The translations under genes were made by a program, and so were the position numbers. A stretch of DNA of 64,000 nucleotides, from contig CAWASG010000001.1 of NCBI GenBank assembly GCA_963784615.1, forward strand, positions 868,001 through 932,000. The letters run 5' to 3'. Positions within the stretch are counted from its first letter, which is position 1; the number at the start of each line of letters is the position of its first letter. Under the pieces are notes generated by a model. It was not told the DNA's origin. It was given only the letters and a program-made list of their open reading frames with translations, and ran no database searches. Below are positions 34,500 through 43,435 of this stretch, piece after piece. The DNA comes from UBA11403 sp963784615. Lineage in GTDB: Bacteria; Pseudomonadota; Gammaproteobacteria; Legionellales; Legionellaceae.

Positions 34500-35708
34500 A
34501 TGAATAGTGAAAAATCGAATGCTCTGGAATTACTTCGTGGATGTGAAGAAGTTTTACCTGAAAACGAACTTGAAAAAAAATTGCAAAAAAATAAACCATT
34601 AATTATCAAGGCAGGATTTGATCCTACGGCGCCGGATCTACATCTGGGACATACCGTCGTTTTTAATAAAATGCGCGAATTTCAACAACAAGGTCATGAT
34701 ATCAATGTGTTGATCGGTGATTTTACCGCCATGATTGGCGACCCGACTGGTAAAAATGTCACGCGACAGCCGCCGACTAAAGAAGCAGTCATTGAAAACG
34801 CTAAAACCTATCAAGATCAAGTGTTTAAAATTCTAGACAGGGACAAAACGACCATCACATTTAATTCAAAATGGTGGGATACCATGAATTCCAGTGATCT
34901 TATTCGGTTAGCCGCAACCGGCACTGTTGCCCGTATGCTCGAGCGTGATGATTTTAACAAACGCTACCTTTCGGGCCAACCCATTGCTATCCATGAATTT
35001 TTATACCCCCTCATCCAAGGCTATGACTCCGTCGCACTTAAAGCGGATATTGAGCTTGGCGGTCGTGATCAGAAATTTAATTTACTGATGGGTCGCGAAC
35101 TGCAAAAACATTTTGGTCAGGAACCACAAGTTGTCATGATGCTGCCTTTGATCGAAGGGTTAGATGGCGTTAAAAAAATGTCAAAATCATTAGGTAACTA
35201 TATTGGCATCACTGAACCCGCTGACATCATGTTCGGCAAGCTCATGTCGGTATCCGATGAGCTGATGTGGCGCTATATCGACGTGCTTAGCTTTAAGTCA
35301 CTGACAGACATCAATGCTATGAAACATCAAGTTACAGAGGGATTCAATCCTCGCGATGTTAAAATTGATTTTGCAAAGGAAATTGTCACGCGCTTTCACA
35401 GCAAAGAACTCGCTGAAACCGCTCATATTGCATTTATTGATCGCTTTCAAAAAAAGCAAGTTCCAGATGACCTGGAGCTGCAAACGGTTGAATGCGCCCC
35501 CACAACAACACTTGCCCAGCTTTTAAAACAGTTAAGTTTAACGCAAAGCACGACGGAATCGATTCGGATGGTTCAGCAAGGCGCCGTTAAAATTGATGGC
35601 GAAAAAGTCAGCGACCCGCACCTGGTATTGGCGTTGAACAACGAGTACATCATTGAAGTCGGCAAACGACGTATCGCAAGGGTTTATTTGCAGAGTACTA
35701 CTCAATGA
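34500..35708 (+). CDS. tyrS: tyrosyl-tRNA synthetase
   Basis: This class I synthetase is 402 residues long. The HIGH-type motif is DLHLGHTV in AGFDPTAPDLHLGHTV, and the KMSKS loop is VKKMSKSLGNY near residue 225. The C-terminal S4-type RNA-binding part is ESIRMVQQGAVKIDGEKV. The KMSKS form and length fit the TyrRZ-like branch. A ribosome site AAAGG precedes the ATG. Confidence 0.97.
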   Translation: MNSEKSNALELLRGCEEVLPENELEKKLQKNKPLIIKAGFDPTAPDLHLGHTVVFNKMREFQQQGHDINVLIGDFTAMIGDPTGKNVTRQPPTKEAVIENAKTYQDQVFKILDRDKTTITFNSKWWDTMNSSDLIRLAATGTVARMLERDDFNKRYLSGQPIAIHEFLYPLIQGYDSVALKADIELGGRDQKFNLLMGRELQKHFGQEPQVVMMLPLIEGLDGVKKMSKSLGNYIGITEPADIMFGKLMSVSDELMWRYIDVLSFKSLTDINAMKHQVTEGFNPRDVKIDFAKEIVTRFHSKELAETAHIAFIDRFQKKQVPDDLELQTVECAPTTTLAQLLKQLSLTQSTTESIRMVQQGAVKIDGEKVSDPHLVLALNNEYIIEVGKRRIARVYLQSTTQ

Positions 35709-35736
35709 TTAACATTTTTTACAATCTTATAAAACA

Positions 35737-36762
35737 ATGGAATTTGCCGTGAACGATTTTTTTAATGTTTATTATGATCAAATGATTAAGTGCTTAAATG
35801 AGAATCTAAACCGCTTTGAAAAAGAGCTTAATCATTTAAATAATTTAAAAATGAAACAACCAGCCTATATTAGGTATTTCGATAATGAGGAGAGACTTCT
35901 CGTCTTGAAACGTCATTACATAAGCGCTTATTTGGAAATTATTAGGCCTATCGAGAGGAAGAAGTACCTCGAATTGGAACATGATAAAATAAGCGCTCTC
36001 TTGAATAGCTTACAACATGCCCGTACTCACACTAATGATGATGACTATGACAATCACAAAGCGCATAAAGCTTTAGTAACCGCTTTAATTCCTGATTCAA
36101 TCGTCGAAATATTAGGTGGATATGAAAAACTCCTGCTGTTACCCGCGTTTAATAAGGATCTTTTTGCGAAAGGCACAGGCGACTATATCTATTTTCCAAT
36201 AACAGGTATGCCGGCAGGAGAAAATATTGCTCTTGGTTATGACGCATGCTCGCGGTTAGTGATTGCATTGCGGCTTATTAAAAAAATAGAAAACAATCAA
36301 GACCAAGAAATGGTTGTTTGCTATCATCAAAGATATACGGGAGACAGATGCAGCTGGGTAAGAGGCCAGAATCATTGGGGTGGCGCAACATTGTGGGATC
36401 TGCCTGAATGCGACCCGAATCGTCCCCCCGAAGAGTTTCACAAGTTAAAGACTTTAATTAAGGGTGACTCAATACTTTGGTACGGGGATGAATTTAGGCT
36501 AGCCCCTTCCAAAGAAATCGCATTACTGCAAAACGAAGTCAAACGGTTACGACAAGAAGTACTAATGGTACAAGAAAGGTTCCAAGATCAAAGTCAAAAA
36601 ATGTTACTACAAGAAGAGAACCGCAAGCGAGGAGAAATTGGGGCACTTCAAGAGCGCGCACACGATAAAACAGGACTCATATTCAAGTTATTTAAAATAC
36701 CATTAGCAGAATCCCTTGTTGGAGAAGAAATAGAAAAAGCGCGCGGAATGCTAACGGCTTAG
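35737..36762 (+). CDS. coiled-coil effector-like protein
   Basis: The 341-residue product is not a recognised enzyme. Residues about 130-210 (LLLLPAFNKDLFAKGTGDYI, then YFPITGMPAGENIALGYDA) look like a domain I associate with repeated Legionella and Coxiella effector-type proteins. A heptad-rich coiled coil follows at about 262-310 (EIALLQNEVKRLRQEVLMVQ). The N-terminus (FFNVYYDQMIKCLNENLNRF) is helical. It sits between tyrS and anmK on the plus strand without an obvious strong ribosome site. Function is unknown. Confidence 0.65.
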   Translation: MEFAVNDFFNVYYDQMIKCLNENLNRFEKELNHLNNLKMKQPAYIRYFDNEERLLVLKRHYISAYLEIIRPIERKKYLELEHDKISALLNSLQHARTHTNDDDYDNHKAHKALVTALIPDSIVEILGGYEKLLLLPAFNKDLFAKGTGDYIYFPITGMPAGENIALGYDACSRLVIALRLIKKIENNQDQEMVVCYHQRYTGDRCSWVRGQNHWGGATLWDLPECDPNRPPEEFHKLKTLIKGDSILWYGDEFRLAPSKEIALLQNEVKRLRQEVLMVQERFQDQSQKMLLQEENRKRGEIGALQERAHDKTGLIFKLFKIPLAESLVGEEIEKARGMLTA

Positions 36763-36793
36763 GCGTTTTAGGTTCCTCATTTGGTCTTGTTAA

Positions 36794-37891
36794 TCAATCA
36801 ACATGCCCGGAATAAACTGCGCCTAATATAACAGGCTTTTTTGCTCCGGTGAGTGCCGCCAGATCAACGGGTATGTTGTTAATTGTTTTTTGAGCAAGCC
36901 AGGCGAACAGCATGGCTTCAATGAAATCAGGATCGGCGCCCAGATGTGCGCTGCTCACGACTGGATAATCACTTAGATGTCGTTGTATCGCACGATGTAA
37001 AGCGCGGTTATGCACCCCTCCTCCACACAGAACGACTTGTGACGGTTTAATAACATGTTGCGAAACAGCTTGAGCGATGGTGATGGCTGTTAACTCAAGT
37101 AACGTCGCCTGAACATCAGCTGGCGCGTAGGTTTTATGTAATTTAGAAGCAAGCCATAGGTGTGAAAAATACTCTTTCCCAAGACTTTTGGGCGGCGTTT
37201 GTTGAAAATAGGGATCAGACAACATCTCTGTTAATAATGACTGAATCACATGACCACTGCTCGCCCACGCACCATCGGCATCATAAGATTGATTGAGCGT
37301 TTGACGAATCCACGCGTCCATCAGACAGTTCCCCGGTCCGGTATCATATCCGCGTGGCGGCTGTGATTGCTCTAAAAAGGTCACATTGGCAATGCCACCG
37401 ATGTTGACTACAGCCAATGGAAGTGTGTGATGGCCAAATAAGGCCTGATGATAGAGCGGCGCAAAAGGCGCGCCTTGACCGCCAACGACGATATCTCGCG
37501 TTCGAAAATCTGCGACCACACGAATACCCGTCATCTCAGCAATGGTGTGAGGACACCCCAATTGAACAGTATAAGGAATTTCTGCCGTGGCATCATGACA
37601 AATGGTTTGACCGTGACTGCCGATAGCTACAACATCCTTCGCAGAACAATGAGCCTTCTCTAATAATTCCAATACGGCTTGTCCAAACTCTCTACCCAAC
37701 ACACTGCTCAATTGGCTTAATACGCCCAAGCCAACAGACTCTACACGTAATACCTCTTCAAGAAAGTCCCTGGCTTTCTCACTATAGGGCCGCGTCATCC
37801 CCGCAACACACTGATTGGTGTCTAAATCAACCAACGCTGCGTCAACGCCATCCATACTGGTGCCAGACATTAAACCTATATATAAAGCCAC
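36794..37891 (-). CDS. anmK: anhydro-N-acetylmuramic acid kinase
   Basis: This enzyme phosphorylates and opens 1,6-anhydro-MurNAc during peptidoglycan recycling. The 365-residue protein begins MALYIGLMSGTSMDGVDAAL, the family signature, and has VVNIGGIANVTFL and DTGPGNCLMDAWI in the ASKHA ATPase fold. The start is a GTG at 37891 with AGGAGG nine bases upstream. It converges with the effector-like gene and follows tatD. Confidence 0.95.
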   Translation of the reverse strand: MALYIGLMSGTSMDGVDAALVDLDTNQCVAGMTRPYSEKARDFLEEVLRVESVGLGVLSQLSSVLGREFGQAVLELLEKAHCSAKDVVAIGSHGQTICHDATAEIPYTVQLGCPHTIAEMTGIRVVADFRTRDIVVGGQGAPFAPLYHQALFGHHTLPLAVVNIGGIANVTFLEQSQPPRGYDTGPGNCLMDAWIRQTLNQSYDADGAWASSGHVIQSLLTEMLSDPYFQQTPPKSLGKEYFSHLWLASKLHKTYAPADVQATLLELTAITIAQAVSQHVIKPSQVVLCGGGVHNRALHRAIQRHLSDYPVVSSAHLGADPDFIEAMLFAWLAQKTINNIPVDLAALTGAKKPVILGAVYSGHVD

Positions 37892-37909
37892 GCAGATAGC
37901 CCTCCTGGG

Positions 37910-38713
37910 TTATTTTTTTAACCGAAAACACCGATAAAAATTCTCGGTTGTTTGCGCAGCTATGGTTTCATAATCCACATGACGGAGAGCTGCGAGTCCC
38001 TGTGCGACATGTGCTACCCATGCTGGGTGATTTTGTTTTCCTCGGAAGGGTACCGGGGCTAGATAAGGGGCATCTGTTTCGATTAACATACGATCAGCCG
38101 GAACTTTTTTGGCCACATCATGTATCGTTGTTGCGTTTTTAAACGTCGCAATTCCTGAAAATGAAATATAAAAATTAAGATCCAATGCACGCTTCGCTAT
38201 ATCCCAGGTTTCTGTAAAGCAATGCATCACGCCGCCAATGCTGGCAGCATTTTCTTCTTCCATCAACTTTAGCGTATCCTCTGCCGCTTGCCGAGTGTGA
38301 ATGATTAACGGCTTACCAGAGGCAATCGCGGCACGAATATGTTCGCGAAATCGCTGTTGCTGTAAGGCGCGCTCTTCTGGACGTTCGATGCGATAATAAT
38401 CCAACCCGGTTTCACCAATCGCAATACATTGCGGAAATTGAGCCAATTGACATAGCGCATCAGCATCGAGCTCTTTATCAAACGGACTATCAGGATGAAC
38501 CCCAACCGAAATAGACACATCTGGATAACGCTCTGCTATTTGGCACAGCACTGGAAAATCCTCAACAACAACTGAAACGCATAAAAATCGCTTAACACCT
38601 GCCGCACGAGCCTGCTCAATGACATTATCCAGGTTGTTGTCGAATTCAGTGAGATCGATCATATTTAAATGACAATGTGAATCGATTAAAGTTACGGGGT
38701 TTGATATGGACAT
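37910..38713 (-). CDS. TatD-family metal-dependent hydrolase (YcfH-like)
   Basis: The 267-residue TIM-barrel nuclease family protein has metal ligands visible in LIDSHCHLN near the N-terminus, IGETGLDYYR (Glu), PLIIHTRQA, VMHCFTE, and LIETDAPYLAP at the C-terminal side. Its place after holB and pilZ is the standard ycfH position in gammaproteobacteria. Family members have DNase or D-aminoacyl-tRNA deacylase-like activities; the physiological substrate is unclear. Confidence 0.93.
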   Translation of the reverse strand: MSISNPVTLIDSHCHLNMIDLTEFDNNLDNVIEQARAAGVKRFLCVSVVVEDFPVLCQIAERYPDVSISVGVHPDSPFDKELDADALCQLAQFPQCIAIGETGLDYYRIERPEERALQQQRFREHIRAAIASGKPLIIHTRQAAEDTLKLMEEENAASIGGVMHCFTETWDIAKRALDLNFYISFSGIATFKNATTIHDVAKKVPADRMLIETDAPYLAPVPFRGKQNHPAWVAHVAQGLAALRHVDYETIAAQTTENFYRCFRLKK

Positions 38714-38722
38714 GTTGGGTTC

Positions 38723-39064
38723 CTACATTGTATCTGTCGGCTGTACAGATTTCAGTTTGCCGGCGAGATAGGTTTCAATAAGATTGACTATCTGGCGTTT
38801 ATTATCACTCACCAGTTGCACGCCAATGCCTGCAGGCTTGTTTCCCTGAGCGCCCGTGGGCGTTATCCATACTACCTTTCCTTGGACGATATGTTTTTCA
38901 GGCTCATTGAAAAACGTAATGGACAGTGTCACAGACTGGCCCAATTCATGAATATTTTTAGTATGCACAAACAGTCCGCCATCTTTGACATAAGGCATAA
39001 AACTGAGAAAGAGAGCCTGCTCATTCGGATAAACACAATTAATAATCAGATCATTATCGGTCAT
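38723..39064 (-). CDS. PilZ-domain protein
   Basis: The 113-residue product has a PilZ-type beta barrel: LSFMPYVKDGGLFVHTKNIH, VTLSITFFNEPEKHIVQGKV and VVWITPTGAQGNKPAGIGVQ. It lacks the canonical RxxxR c-di-GMP motif, which fits the P. aeruginosa PilZ type involved in type IV pilus assembly. It overlaps holB by four bases and lies in the holB-pilZ-tatD order common in this class. Confidence 0.92.
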   Translation of the reverse strand: MTDNDLIINCVYPNEQALFLSFMPYVKDGGLFVHTKNIHELGQSVTLSITFFNEPEKHIVQGKVVWITPTGAQGNKPAGIGVQLVSDNKRQIVNLIETYLAGKLKSVQPTDTM

Positions 39065-40035
39065 AATGCGCCTTTCGGAATAAAATCCGTCAACAGATGT
39101 TCTAATGCCAACGTTGTATTAATAGATATATTATGGCTCAATTTTTTAGATATTAAATAAATTGTATCAAAATGATGAAGTAATGCGACCGGCGTCAGCA
39201 AACTCGCAAATCGACCAATTACCTCGTTATCAGGCGTCACATTTTGTGCGTGCAACAACTGCATTTGCATCGCCTGTGCCAAAATCAAATATAACAACCA
39301 TAACACATCTGACAAATGAAAATCTGCCCATTGTGCGGCAACCGTACACGGTGAAAGTTGACCTTCAATGATGTCACATAGTGCACTCATCATCGATTGG
39401 CGTTTGGCATATAACTTCGCTCGATTTGATTCTGTAGGATAATGCTCACCCAGCGCAACGTAATTTGAGGAATCATGACGAAGATCGGGAAAAACCATAC
39501 GTTGAGTACGACTCAAAATGGTCGCTGGAATTGAGCTCAGTTGTTCTGCGCCTAAAATAAAGTGAACATAAGGCGGCGGTTCTTCAAGGACTTTCAATAA
39601 CGCATTCGCTGAAGCAACATTCAGTTTATCAGCGTGCTCAATCAAAATAATTAAGCGCTGACCGCATTGAGGCGTCTGGTAAATCCCCTCTTGCAAGTTG
39701 CGGATCTGCTCAATTTTAATCACGCCGCCCTCAGTTTCCGGACGGATAATCTGATAGTCCGGATGCGTCCCGGCACGTAATAAGTGACATGAATCACACT
39801 CACCACACGGTTTGGGTTCAGCATGGCACAACAAGACTGCCACCAAACGATGGGCGAAAACATAAAGACCTACATGCGGCGGGCCAATAAGCAACAAAGC
39901 TTGCGCCATCCGCTGATGATGAAGCGCTGATTGAATTCGCTCCCACAGCGGTGCATGCTCAGATAAAGGGGTGAACGCTGTATTGTCGATGTTAAGATCC
40001 CTTGCCGTTTGTTTCCAAATAGTGTGATAAAGCAT
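39061..40035 (-). CDS. holB: DNA polymerase III delta' subunit
   Basis: This is a clamp-loader subunit. The 324-residue protein has LLIGPPHVGLYVFAHRLVAV (degenerate P-loop), a four-cysteine zinc module (CHAEPKPCGECDSCHLL), and NALLKVLEEPPPYVHFIL, the AAA+ sensor region with a SRC-like TILSRTQ. The first ATG at 40035 overlaps tmk by 44 bases; no better start is visible until residue 43. It is coupled to tmk and pilZ. Confidence 0.93.
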   Translation of the reverse strand: MLYHTIWKQTARDLNIDNTAFTPLSEHAPLWERIQSALHHQRMAQALLLIGPPHVGLYVFAHRLVAVLLCHAEPKPCGECDSCHLLRAGTHPDYQIIRPETEGGVIKIEQIRNLQEGIYQTPQCGQRLIILIEHADKLNVASANALLKVLEEPPPYVHFILGAEQLSSIPATILSRTQRMVFPDLRHDSSNYVALGEHYPTESNRAKLYAKRQSMMSALCDIIEGQLSPCTVAAQWADFHLSDVLWLLYLILAQAMQMQLLHAQNVTPDNEVIGRFASLLTPVALLHHFDTIYLISKKLSHNISINTTLALEHLLTDFIPKGAL

Positions 40036-40636
40036 CCAAAATAGCCTGTTGCACGACTACTTCGGGTTGATTAGCATCAATCATGATGACCTGTTTCATC
40101 GTCTTTATTTTTGCATGATAAGCATCATAGACCGCCGAAAAAAACGCCAATGATTCTTGTTCAATACGATCAGAATGACCGCGAGACAACGCTCGACGTA
40201 AGCCGATCGCAGGATCAACATCCAAAAATAATACCAAATCGGGTACGAATCCCTCAAGACAAAATGAAGATATACCTTCGATCGTCCTCGCATCAAGTCC
40301 ACGACCGCCACCTTGATATGCAAATGTCGACAGCTCAAATCGATCGCCCAACACCCATGTTCCGCGATGTAAAGCGGGTTTAATCACCTGATTAACGAGT
40401 TGTATACGAGACGTATATAGCAATAATAATTCAGCGCGTGCATCCAGAGGTTCATCGTTGGGCGTATGTTTAATCAACTCTCTCACCACTTCGCCCACGG
40501 CTGTTCCACCCGGTTCACGCGTCGTGATAAAATCACCAATATTATCTGCTAAAAAGTTTTTGATGGTATGAATGGCCGTTGACTTACCAGCGCCCTCTAA
40601 TCCTTCAACGACAATAAACCGCCCTAATCCTGACAT
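39992..40636 (-). CDS. tmk: thymidylate kinase
   Basis: This enzyme phosphorylates dTMP to dTDP. The 214-residue protein has a P-loop at FIVVEGLEGAGKSTAI, the DR(Y/F) motif as LGDRFELSTFAYQGGGR, and the Arg-containing lid region SRGHSDRIEQE. It overlaps mltG by 13 bases upstream and holB downstream, as in many gammaproteobacteria. Confidence 0.96.
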   Translation of the reverse strand: MSGLGRFIVVEGLEGAGKSTAIHTIKNFLADNIGDFITTREPGGTAVGEVVRELIKHTPNDEPLDARAELLLLYTSRIQLVNQVIKPALHRGTWVLGDRFELSTFAYQGGGRGLDARTIEGISSFCLEGFVPDLVLFLDVDPAIGLRRALSRGHSDRIEQESLAFFSAVYDAYHAKIKTMKQVIMIDANQPEVVVQQAILDALSHYLETNGKGS

Positions 40637-41628
40637 GGCTCCACCTTCACTTTATAGTCCGAAATGGCTTTACGTTGTAACTCATAAGTCTCTGAGAAAT
40701 GATGACAACCATTTCCACTGGCCACAAAATAGAGATAATGCGTCGATGCTGGATGTGCGGCTGCATCAATGGCATCTCTACCCACCATCGCAATTGGGGT
40801 TGGTGGGAGGCCATAATATTTATAGGTGTTGTAGGGGGAATCTATACTTAAATCTGCATGTGTAAGCTTTCCCTGATACTGTGATCCTAGCCCGTAAATT
40901 ACTGTTGGATCCATTTGTAAAGGCATGCGAATCTTCAAACGGTTTACAATCACGCCAGAAATTAATCGCCTTTCATTTGGTCTGGAGGCTTCCTTTTCAA
41001 TGATCGATGCCGCAATGAGCAAGTCATAAGCCGACTTATAAGGCAAGTTAGGCGAACGTTTATCAAAAGCATCATTCAAATATCGCATCAAATTAAGATG
41101 CGCGGTCATCAATAATGCAGTACTTTTGCTGCCTGCATCATAATGATAGGTATCGGCCAGCAACATACCTTCAGCAGAAACATGTCCTTCAGCAATTTTG
41201 TTCCAATCATCGGACTGCTGAGTCAAATAGGGAAGCTGCTCAACTTGCGCTGCAATGGTGCGCTGCGTTGTCCCATCGGTGATACGAAAGGGTAAAGTAA
41301 GCACATCGCCGGCCACAACATGGCGTAGCAAATCTTGCGCAGTTTCACCGGGTTTGATTTCATAAATACCTGCTTTAAGCTGATTTGCATAGCCTTGCAA
41401 GCGAATCAACATTAAGAATAAACGAGGGGATGCAATCAAATCTCTATTTTTAAGTTCATGTACAAAAGACACTGCTGATGAATTTTTTTCAATAGAAATA
41501 ACCGTCGGTGTCAAAGTACCATTGGCATTCCTCAGCATAGGACTATAAATCAAGGGATAAACATTCCATACAACAGCAAGCCCGATGAGCAACAAACCGC
41601 CGAAACACCCTGTTATCAGTTTTCGCAT
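40624..41628 (-). CDS. mltG: endolytic murein transglycosylase
   Basis: This enzyme cuts nascent glycan strands to set their length. The 334-residue protein has an N-terminal membrane anchor (LITGCFGGLLLIGLAVVWNV), a LysM-like part, and the YceG domain with catalytic Glu in LLIAASIIEKEASRPNER. QMDPTVIYGLG and SPYNTYKYYGLPPTPIA are the conserved C-terminal blocks. It lies between fabF and tmk, its usual place. Confidence 0.95.
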   Translation of the reverse strand: MRKLITGCFGGLLLIGLAVVWNVYPLIYSPMLRNANGTLTPTVISIEKNSSAVSFVHELKNRDLIASPRLFLMLIRLQGYANQLKAGIYEIKPGETAQDLLRHVVAGDVLTLPFRITDGTTQRTIAAQVEQLPYLTQQSDDWNKIAEGHVSAEGMLLADTYHYDAGSKSTALLMTAHLNLMRYLNDAFDKRSPNLPYKSAYDLLIAASIIEKEASRPNERRLISGVIVNRLKIRMPLQMDPTVIYGLGSQYQGKLTHADLSIDSPYNTYKYYGLPPTPIAMVGRDAIDAAAHPASTHYLYFVASGNGCHHFSETYELQRKAISDYKVKVEPCQD

Positions 41629-41634
41629 ATGATT

Positions 41635-42873
41635 TTAAATTCTTTTAAACAGCAGACTCGCATTCGTGCCACCAAAACCCAATGAATTACTTAAGGCATA
41701 ATTAACTTGCCGTTTTTGAGGCTTGTGAGGAACATAATTTAAATCAAAACCTTCGTCCGGATTGTCTAAATTCGTTGTTGGCGGAACAATTTGATCTCGC
41801 AGTGCCAAAATACAAAATATGGCCTCCACCGCGCCTGCAGCGCCCAGTAAATGTCCGGTCATCGATTTAGTGGAGCTCACGGCTAACTGATAAGCATGGT
41901 CTTTAAACACGCGCTTAATCGCTAGGGTTTCATTGAGATCATTCAGATAGGTCGAAGTACCGTGAGCGTTAATGTAATCTACGCTTTCTGGAGTAATACC
42001 AGCATCCTGTATGGTAAGTTCCATGGAACGCGCTGCGCCATCGGCAGTCTCATCAGGTGAGGTAATATGATATGCATCAGCCGACATACCATATCCTGCT
42101 ACCTCCGCATAAATTTTAGCGCCACGGGCCTTAGCATGCTCATACTCTTCAAGCACAAGAATACCAGCACCTTCACCCATCACAAATCCGTCACGATCTT
42201 TGTCCCATGGACGTGAGGCTTTCTCAGGCTCATCATTACGCTTGGATAATGCGCGTGCGGCGGAAAATCCTGCTAAACATAAAGGGGTTAAGGTCATTTC
42301 AGACCCTCCGCAAACCATCACGTCTGCATCACCATATGCAATCATTCTGGCTGCCAAGCCAATATTATGCGTTCCCGATGCACATGCAGTCACAACAGAG
42401 ATGTTAGGGCCTTTTAAATGATGCTTAATTGAAATCTGGCCGGCAAGCATATTGATAATGCCCGCGGGAATAAAAAAGGGAGAAACTTTTCGAGGACCGC
42501 CTTCAACAAGCTTGTCCTGATTGTGTGTAATGGTTTGAATACCACCGATTCCAGCGCCAGCAGCAACACCCGCGCGATAGGATAGTGCCTCACTAATAAT
42601 TAAACCGGAATCTGCCATCGCTTCGTTAGCGGCAACCATACCATATTGAGTGAAAACATCCATTTTCCGAGCGTCTTTCGTAGGGATATGCTCCTCGACA
42701 TTGAAGTGTTTAACTTTGGCCCAAATCTTAGTTGAAAAGTCTGTCGTGTCAAAGCCTTCAACAACACCGACACCACTAACGCCCGCTAAAATATTTTTCC
42801 AAGTTTCTTCCACATTCAAACCAACGGGAGTCAACATGCCCATTCCGGTTACAACCACTCGTCGCTTAGTCAA
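41635..42873 (-). CDS. fabF: 3-oxoacyl-ACP synthase II
   Basis: This is the elongating condensing enzyme, 412 residues long. The active-site Cys lies in VVTACASGTHNIGLAARMI, and the two His in NAHGTSTYLNDLNE and STKSMTGHLLGAAGAVEAIF. The N-terminus RRVVVTGMGMLTPVGLNVEE is canonical. It is separated from acpP by a 150-bp palindromic repeat. Confidence 0.97.
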   Translation of the reverse strand: MTKRRVVVTGMGMLTPVGLNVEETWKNILAGVSGVGVVEGFDTTDFSTKIWAKVKHFNVEEHIPTKDARKMDVFTQYGMVAANEAMADSGLIISEALSYRAGVAAGAGIGGIQTITHNQDKLVEGGPRKVSPFFIPAGIINMLAGQISIKHHLKGPNISVVTACASGTHNIGLAARMIAYGDADVMVCGGSEMTLTPLCLAGFSAARALSKRNDEPEKASRPWDKDRDGFVMGEGAGILVLEEYEHAKARGAKIYAEVAGYGMSADAYHITSPDETADGAARSMELTIQDAGITPESVDYINAHGTSTYLNDLNETLAIKRVFKDHAYQLAVSSTKSMTGHLLGAAGAVEAIFCILALRDQIVPPTTNLDNPDEGFDLNYVPHKPQKRQVNYALSNSLGFGGTNASLLFKRI

Positions 42874-42889
42874 TGAGTAATCCTCTCGT

Positions 42890-43039
42890 GTAGGTTGAGT
42901 TGAAAAGAGCCGCGATAGTCAGCAAGCGTTCACGGAAGATTCAAGCCAAACGAGCGTTTCTATTTCAAAAGCTGGTTTGCTATAAACGTACCTTCAGTGA
43001 ACGCCCCCTAACGGTCGCGGCTCGGTTTCAACCCAACGA
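42890..43039. repeat. family A-related palindrome between fabF and acpP
   Basis: The arms contain GAGCCGCGATAGTCAGCAAG on the left and CTAACGGTCGCGGCTC on the right. The right side reads AAACGTACCTTCAGTGAACG, which is the complement of a segment in the repeat at 62235-62412. It begins 17 bases before the fabF start and runs up to the acpP stop, inside an operon. Confidence 0.75.
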
Positions 43040-43040
43040 T

Positions 43041-43289
43041 TTAAGCTTCTTCTTTACCTAGGTTTGATTCAATGTAATCAATTGCTTCTTGAATCGTAGT
43101 AATTTTTTCTGCTTTTTCATCAGGAATTTCTGTTTCAAACTCTTCTTCCAGAGCCATTACCAATTCAACTGTATCAAGTGAATCTGCACCCAAATCATCA
43201 ACGAATGATGCGTCATTTTTTAATTCATCTTCTTTAACGCCTAATTGTTCAACAACAATTTTACGAACTCGTTCAGCTACTGTGCTCAT
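43041..43289 (-). CDS. acpP: acyl carrier protein
   Basis: The 82-residue acidic protein has the phosphopantetheine serine in FVDDLGADSLDTVELVMALE. It carries growing fatty acyl chains. Its place between fabG and fabF is conserved. A CGAGAGAGGAAAAACG ribosome region precedes the ATG. Confidence 0.98.
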   Translation of the reverse strand: MSTVAERVRKIVVEQLGVKEDELKNDASFVDDLGADSLDTVELVMALEEEFETEIPDEKAEKITTIQEAIDYIESNLGKEEA

Positions 43290-43384
43290 GTTTCGTTTTT
43301 CCTCTCTCGTTTATAAAACTCAGTTAGTCATCAAAAGCGGGTTAGTTTATTCATTTCCCAAGATAACGCAAGTACTTCTTGGCA

Positions 43385-43428
43385 TTGGACAGAACACCAT
43401 GAAAAAAGCCTGATGCAGCTTTGTCCAA
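43385..43428. repeat. degenerate family E-like hairpin between acpP and fabG
   Basis: The ends TTGGACA and TGTCCAA pair, with GATGCAGCTTTGTCCAA on the right resembling a family E arm. The inner part is diverged and the loop motif is lost. Confidence 0.4.
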
Positions 43429-43435
43429 ACACCAA

